Below are positions 24,717 through 27,781 of a stretch of 27,781 bases of DNA, piece after piece. Numbering within the stretch: position 1 is the stretch's first letter; each line of letters opens with the position of its first letter. The notes below the pieces were generated by a model. The model searched no databases and had not been told where the DNA came from. It was given only the letters and a program-made list of their open reading frames with translations. The position numbers and the translations under genes were made by a program. Source of the DNA: Anaerolineales bacterium (lineage in GTDB: Bacteria; Chloroflexota; Anaerolineae; Anaerolineales; Villigracilaceae). The stretch spans positions 1-27,781 of the forward strand of contig JAEURE010000001.1 of the NCBI GenBank assembly GCA_016789485.1, in the 5' to 3' direction.

Positions 24717-24735
24717 GATTAATATTTTATTAATC
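24717..24735. repeat. Inverted repeat between sigma and anti-sigma genes
   Basis: GATTAATA (24717-24724), a 3-bp centre TTT, then its exact complement TATTAATC (24728-24735), starting right after the sigma stop codon. It could be an operator or a weak AU-only hairpin that lowers anti-sigma output; no U-run follows. The anti-sigma ATG is 15 bp further on without a clear ribosome site. Confidence 0.4.
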
Positions 24736-24749
24736 GTCACAACTCTAGC

Positions 24750-25049
24750 ATGAACATAAAAAATTTCATTCAACGTATTCAAAATACATTTACCCCGCAA
24801 CAAGAAGAATTGGAACTCCAGGATGAGGTGGTTCTTAAGTTCCTACGCGTACTTGAAAATGCCCGCGAAGAGGAACTATCCTGCAGCGAAATGTACGCCC
24901 GTCTTGATGAATTCGTGGAAAACGAAGTCCAGAGCAAGGATTCGGAAAAACTCGCCCCGCTTATCCACGAACATCTGGATATGTGCCCTGAATGCTGCGA
25001 AGAATACGAAGCGCTTCTGACAGTGCTCGAGCACACAAAAAAGGAATAA
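24750..25049 (+). CDS. Small soluble zinc-binding anti-sigma factor (ZAS/zf-HC2 type)
   Basis: A 99-aa acidic protein without membrane segments. The motif H75-x3-C79-x2-C82 (EHLDMCPECC) together with C45 (ELSCSEMYARLDEFVE) matches the zinc anti-sigma fold, in which four ligands organise helices that wrap around sigma regions 2 and 4. Most relatives continue into a TM and sensor domain; this one ends about 15 residues after the motif, so it resembles the soluble redox-responsive kind (RsrA-like) in layout. C83 next to C82 is extra. The pairing with the upstream sigma is by position. The zinc motif is clear; the redox role is inference. Confidence 0.85.
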   Translation: MNIKNFIQRIQNTFTPQQEELELQDEVVLKFLRVLENAREEELSCSEMYARLDEFVENEVQSKDSEKLAPLIHEHLDMCPECCEEYEALLTVLEHTKKE

Positions 25050-25082
25050 AAAAAATGACGGGTTTCTACCCGTCATTTTTTT
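25050..25082. terminator. Bidirectional terminator between convergent genes
   Basis: Stem ATGACGGGT (25055-25063) with ACCCGTCAT (25068-25076), TTCT loop, flanked by an A-run on the left and T7 on the right, so both directions end in U. It serves the anti-sigma gene and, from the other side, the DUF1684 gene that stops at 25086. Confidence 0.9.
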
Positions 25083-25085
25083 ATT

Positions 25086-25592
25086 TTAAGCATGGAATAT
25101 TTTCTCGCCCGCGCGAATCGCGACCTTTAACCGATTCTCAGCCGGTGTGATTGGACATGACCACATCTCGTTGTATGCGCAATACGGGTTATAAGCGACA
25201 TTGAAATCCACAATAAAATATCCCCCCGGCAAAGGCTCGGGGTCGAGATACCTGCCTGCCGGATAGGTTTCTTTCCCAGCCAATGTATCAACAAAGGGCA
25301 GGAAGAACCCATGCTGGCTTCGATAGATCGTCAACTCCGCTTCATTACCATCCACCAAAAAACGGAATTTCCCAAACTTCTCGTACACCTGAACATCTCC
25401 TGTGGAAGTTTGCATTTCAAATGTTTGTTTGTCTTCGAACTCTTCCACCTTCACTTCCAAACGCAGTGCATCGTTCTCGGGAAAATACTGCAGCCCACGA
25501 AAATCCATTCGCTGCTCGCGAGTCAACGGACTCTGCGGGTGACTGCCAAAAAATTCATCTTTCTCTGCGCGAAACGCATCCAACTCAGACAT
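25086..25592 (-). CDS. DUF1684-family protein
   Basis: Member of DUF1684 (PF07920), a family of unknown function. The 168 aa (start ATG 25592, GGAGG 4 nt upstream; the in-frame extension to 25619 has no ribosome site) show the family landmarks: FRAEKDEFFGSHPQSPLTREQR at the N-terminus, FRGLQYFPENDALRL, a beta-rich centre (VYEKFGKFRFLVDGNEAELTIYRS), GKETYPAGRYLDPEPLPGGYFIVDFNVAYNPYCAYNEMWSCPITPAENRL and the end AIRAGEK. The DFN-x-AYNP-x-CAY-CP-NRL block is the conserved core, with two cysteines. It is a single gene, cytoplasmic (no signal peptide). Confidence 0.93.
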   Translation of the reverse strand: MSELDAFRAEKDEFFGSHPQSPLTREQRMDFRGLQYFPENDALRLEVKVEEFEDKQTFEMQTSTGDVQVYEKFGKFRFLVDGNEAELTIYRSQHGFFLPFVDTLAGKETYPAGRYLDPEPLPGGYFIVDFNVAYNPYCAYNEMWSCPITPAENRLKVAIRAGEKIFHA

Positions 25593-25673
25593 TTTGCCTC
25601 CATTATCGATTATGCACAATAGACTGTAACAACGCTGGAATTCTTACGAAATCATAACCAAATCCACAACCCC

Positions 25674-25702
25674 TTGTCATTTCATCTGCTTTATGCTATT
25701 TT
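25674..25702 (+). promoter_or_regulatory. Promoter of the response regulator-thpR-rsfS operon
   Basis: TTGTCA (25674-25679), 17-bp spacer, TATTTT (25697-25702) preceded by TGC, giving an extended -10. Initiation is expected near 25709, and AGAGGA before the ATG at 25722 supplies a ribosome site. Confidence 0.65.
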
Positions 25703-25721
25703 TAGTCAGAGGACAAATTGA

Positions 25722-26108
25722 ATGGCTTCAACACAAAAAACCGTAATGATTATCGAAGATGAACCCGATGCCGCCGAATTATTTTCAGAAATGATGCGCC
25801 TCAACGGATTCCGCGTTATCAAAATGTTCTCCAGCGCCCCAGCCATTCCAATGATCTCGCAGGAAAAGCCGGATGTCATTCTTCTGGATATCATGATGCC
25901 CGATATTTCCGGGCTGGAAGTCCTGCGCTACATGCGCCGCGAGCCAGATCTTGCCAACATCCCGGTCATCGTAGTGTCTGCCAAAAGCATGCCCGGCGAT
26001 ATAAAAATGGGTCTCGAAGCAGGGGCATCCATGTATCTCACCAAACCTGTTGGCTTTCTCGATCTAAAAGAAGCTGTGGAAAAAGTATTACACAATCACG
26101 ACACATGA
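25722..26108 (+). CDS. Single-domain response regulator
   Basis: CheY-like stand-alone receiver, 128 aa, with the acidic pair in IIEDEPD, phospho-acceptor D56 in LLDIMMPDISG, S in VVSAKS and K108 in YLTKPVG. No output domain follows, so it must act by protein contact or as a phosphate relay. No kinase is adjacent; the orphan PAS kinase at 18550 is a conceivable partner, unproven. Its stop overlaps the next start by 4 bp (ATGA), placing it in an operon with RNA-metabolism genes. Confidence 0.94.
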   Translation: MASTQKTVMIIEDEPDAAELFSEMMRLNGFRVIKMFSSAPAIPMISQEKPDVILLDIMMPDISGLEVLRYMRREPDLANIPVIVVSAKSMPGDIKMGLEAGASMYLTKPVGFLDLKEAVEKVLHNHDT

Positions 26109-26689
26109 GTTTGCTACGCACCTTTATTGCCATCGAGCTTCCTGAACAAATTCAAAATGCGCTCGAAAAACAGACCGCCCGCCTGCGCCAACCCCTGGGG
26201 GACGACTTGGTGCGCTGGATTCCCACACAAAATATGCATTTGACCTTAAAATTCATCGGGAATGTTGCCGCTTCCCACATGGAATTCCTCAAACAGCTTA
26301 TTTCGCAAACAGCAGATTCCCATTCACAGTTTAACCTGCAAATCAGCGGCATCGGCTCTTTCCCAAACTCAAAACGGGCACGTGTACTCTGGGCAGGCAT
26401 CCACGCCCCGGCAGAACTAACCTCCCTGCAAAAAAGCATTGAGGCAGGCACAACCCGTTTGGGCTATGAAAAAGAAGAACGCCCCTTCTCCCCTCATCTA
26501 ACCCTGGGGCGCGTCCGTCAAAACATTGACCAGGCAGGTCTGCAAAAAATCCGCACAACAGTAGATGCAATTCAGCTAGGCAATATTGGATCTGCCAGAG
26601 TAGACTCCATTCACTTGTATAATAGTGAATTGCACTCCAACGGCTCGATTTACACAAAACTATTTTCCGCACCATTGAAAAAAACATAA
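26105..26689 (+). CDS. thpR: RNA 2',3'-cyclic phosphodiesterase (2'-5' RNA ligase family)
   Basis: 2H phosphoesterase that opens 2',3'-cyclic phosphates on RNA. The 194 aa contain both catalytic motifs, MHLTLKFIG (about 45-53) and PHLTLGRVR (about 129-137), with the symmetric two-lobed pattern and FIAIELPEQI at the start. Length is standard. It overlaps the response regulator by 4 bp and is followed after a short gap by rsfS, so RNA/ribosome functions share one transcript. Confidence 0.95.
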   Translation: MSLLRTFIAIELPEQIQNALEKQTARLRQPLGDDLVRWIPTQNMHLTLKFIGNVAASHMEFLKQLISQTADSHSQFNLQISGIGSFPNSKRARVLWAGIHAPAELTSLQKSIEAGTTRLGYEKEERPFSPHLTLGRVRQNIDQAGLQKIRTTVDAIQLGNIGSARVDSIHLYNSELHSNGSIYTKLFSAPLKKT

Positions 26690-26701
26690 CTGAGGTGAAA
26701 T

Positions 26702-27046
26702 CTGAACGCACTAGAACTTGCTCGTGAAATCGTAAACTCGCTTGAAGACAAAAAAGGAGAAGATATCGTCCTGATCGACTTGAAAGATATCGTGTCATTT
26801 ACCGACTATTTCGTCATCTGCACCGGCACCAGTGACCGCATGATCGATGCTCTCGCAAAGTCTGTCATTGAAGATATTCGTTCCAAATTCAAGAAAAAAG
26901 GCAAACAACAGGGATTCTCCCGTGATGGCTGGGTGATCGTGGACTTTGGTGACATCATCCTTCACCTGTTCTCGCCGGACCAAAGGGATTTCTATCAACT
27001 TGAAGAGCTATGGGAAGACGGCAAAGTCCTCCTCAGATTACAGTAA
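26702..27046 (+). CDS. rsfS: Ribosomal silencing factor RsfS, probable CTG start
   Basis: RsfS binds ribosomal protein L14 on the 50S subunit and blocks subunit joining when nutrients fall. The protein shows the full domain: ALELAREIVNSLEDKKGEDIVLIDL, FTDYFVICTGTSDRMIDAL, GWVIVDFGDIILHLFSPDQRDFYQLEELW. In frame, the TGA at 26696-26698 closes the upstream side, and no ATG, GTG or TTG occurs before a TTG at 26780, which would remove 26 conserved residues. CTG at 26702 lies 4 nt after AGGTG and gives 114 aa, the normal length. I therefore start at CTG. A sequencing error is the alternative, although the homology runs right to this point. Confidence 0.88.
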   Translation: MNALELAREIVNSLEDKKGEDIVLIDLKDIVSFTDYFVICTGTSDRMIDALAKSVIEDIRSKFKKKGKQQGFSRDGWVIVDFGDIILHLFSPDQRDFYQLEELWEDGKVLLRLQ

Positions 27047-27089
27047 AAAAAAGAATTCCGCAGGTGAAATCTGCGGAATTCTTTTTTTT
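27047..27089. terminator. Strong bidirectional terminator after rsfS
   Basis: A 17-bp stem (27047-27063 with 27071-27087, core GAATTCCGCAG/CTGCGGAATTC), 7-nt loop GTGAAAT, A-run on the left and T8 on the right. It begins directly at the rsfS stop and also faces the minus-strand gene ending at 27118. Confidence 0.92.
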
Positions 27090-27117
27090 ACTCCTTATAT
27101 TGCCTGAAAAAATCAAC

Positions 27118-27781
27118 TCATTGATTATATTCGTAGTGATTGGTTAATGTGTAGGTAATGTAATTGACCCAGAGCGGCTGTACTTTATCCCACTCGTAAT
27201 CGTGAGACGAGAAAGTCTGAATCACCATACGCCCGTCTAAACACACTGCCAGCACGCCATAATCCGACTTGCGATTTTGGTGAAGGCCACCCACCAGCAC
27301 CGCATCTCCACCGGAACTCAATTCCAACAGATCCCCAGCGTCAGTAAACCAGACTGGATATGGATATGAAGGCGCCTGCACGATATTGGGCGTGGAGAGC
27401 AGCGGATGGGATTTATCCAGCCAATAGATTGAGAAATCGAACGGGTCATATTGATAGTTTCGCGTCCAGTCACGGAAGAATTTAACACCGCACTTGCTTA
27501 ATATTGGAGCAATCTTGCCGCTGGCAATCTTATCCAGATGCCAGGCTTCGATGATGACCGCGCCTCCATCGTCGATGTGATCATATAGCATTTCGAACAT
27601 TTCCCCGCTGAAGCCGGATCGAAACTCCGACGCCACGATGATTAAATCCCATGAAGTGGCGGAATTGGCATATTCCTTGAAGGTTCCAAGACCATCACCC
27701 GCATTCACGATCCTGCCGCCAGAAAAACCCATGGAATTGATAGTGTTGTCAACAATTGGCAGCAAGGATGCATCCCCCGCG
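27118..27781 (-). CDS. Unrecognised protein, N-terminus outside window
   Basis: Open to the right edge: the frame continues past a TTG at 27765 (codons for AGDAS just upstream) with no stop or ATG, so at least 220 C-terminal residues are seen. It has no hydrophobic segment here. The pattern of alternating strands and helices, with GRIVNAGDGLG, WDLIIVASEFRSG, DDGGAVIIEAWHLD and a late GDAVLVGG...GRMVIQTFSSHDY, recalls class I glutamine-amidotransferase-like (ThuA/DUF4350) folds that sense or bind rather than catalyse; no Cys-His triad is evident. This is fold-level impression only. It is the convergent neighbour of rsfS across a strong terminator. Confidence 0.75.
   Translation of the reverse strand, partial: AGDASLLPIVDNTINSMGFSGGRIVNAGDGLGTFKEYANSATSWDLIIVASEFRSGFSGEMFEMLYDHIDDGGAVIIEAWHLDKIASGKIAPILSKCGVKFFRDWTRNYQYDPFDFSIYWLDKSHPLLSTPNIVQAPSYPYPVWFTDAGDLLELSSGGDAVLVGGLHQNRKSDYGVLAVCLDGRMVIQTFSSHDYEWDKVQPLWVNYITYTLTNHYEYNQ

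Noticed and set aside
26780..27046. TTG start at 26780 for rsfS
   Set aside because: It would delete the conserved N-terminal helix and first strand of RsfS; the CTG at 26702 has a ribosome site and gives the normal length.
1..27781. Insertion sequences, prophage, CRISPR array or toxin-antitoxin pair
   Set aside because: No transposase, integrase, phage structural gene, regularly spaced repeats or paired small toxin/antitoxin frames were seen; the gene content is ordinary chromosomal.

Overview
The window looks like ordinary chromosome from a bacterium of moderate GC content. I infer a member of the Chloroflexota, class Anaerolineae. The basis is gene content: a CapA-type lipoprotein, a DUF3048 lipoprotein, orphan complex I-like membrane subunits, a soluble zinc anti-sigma factor, and many genes that seem to start at or next to their transcription start. 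No 16S gene or marker allows a firm assignment. I see no insertion sequence, prophage or CRISPR array.

From 1 to 11643 everything reads on the minus strand. Read in transcription order, it begins with a DUF3048 lipoprotein, a membrane zinc-ribbon protein, a two-TM protein, an enolase-superfamily enzyme (o-succinylbenzoate synthase type) and a CapA-like lipoprotein. Next comes a small secreted helical protein whose start site lies inside a striking hairpin. The block ends with a tight run of ridA, response regulator, sensor kinase, family 2 glycosyltransferase, polyprenyl-phosphate sugar transferase and NAD-dependent sugar epimerase, the last cut by the window edge. This last run looks like an exopolysaccharide locus carrying its own two-component regulator.

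A divergent promoter region of about 70 bp (11644-11713) opens the plus-strand half. A three-gene cluster (11714-15268) encodes NuoL/M-, NuoK- and NuoN-like membrane proteins with no other complex I, Mrp or hydrogenase gene beside it. It is followed by a long coiled-coil protein with its own promoter and terminator, then selB, a PAS-containing sensor kinase, an SRAP (YedK/HMCES-type) protein, an MFS exporter and a LysM/M23 envelope peptidase. Next come tRNA-Val(CAC) with promoter and terminator, and an ECF sigma/anti-sigma pair. A minus-strand DUF1684 gene lies between this block and a plus-strand operon of response regulator, thpR and rsfS. The right edge holds the 3' part of an unrecognised minus-strand gene.

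The main points for follow-up are the orphan proton-channel-like cluster with altered key charged residues, the recurring leaderless or near-leaderless gene starts, the start-codon-sequestering hairpin at 6201-6238, and a probable CTG start codon for rsfS.
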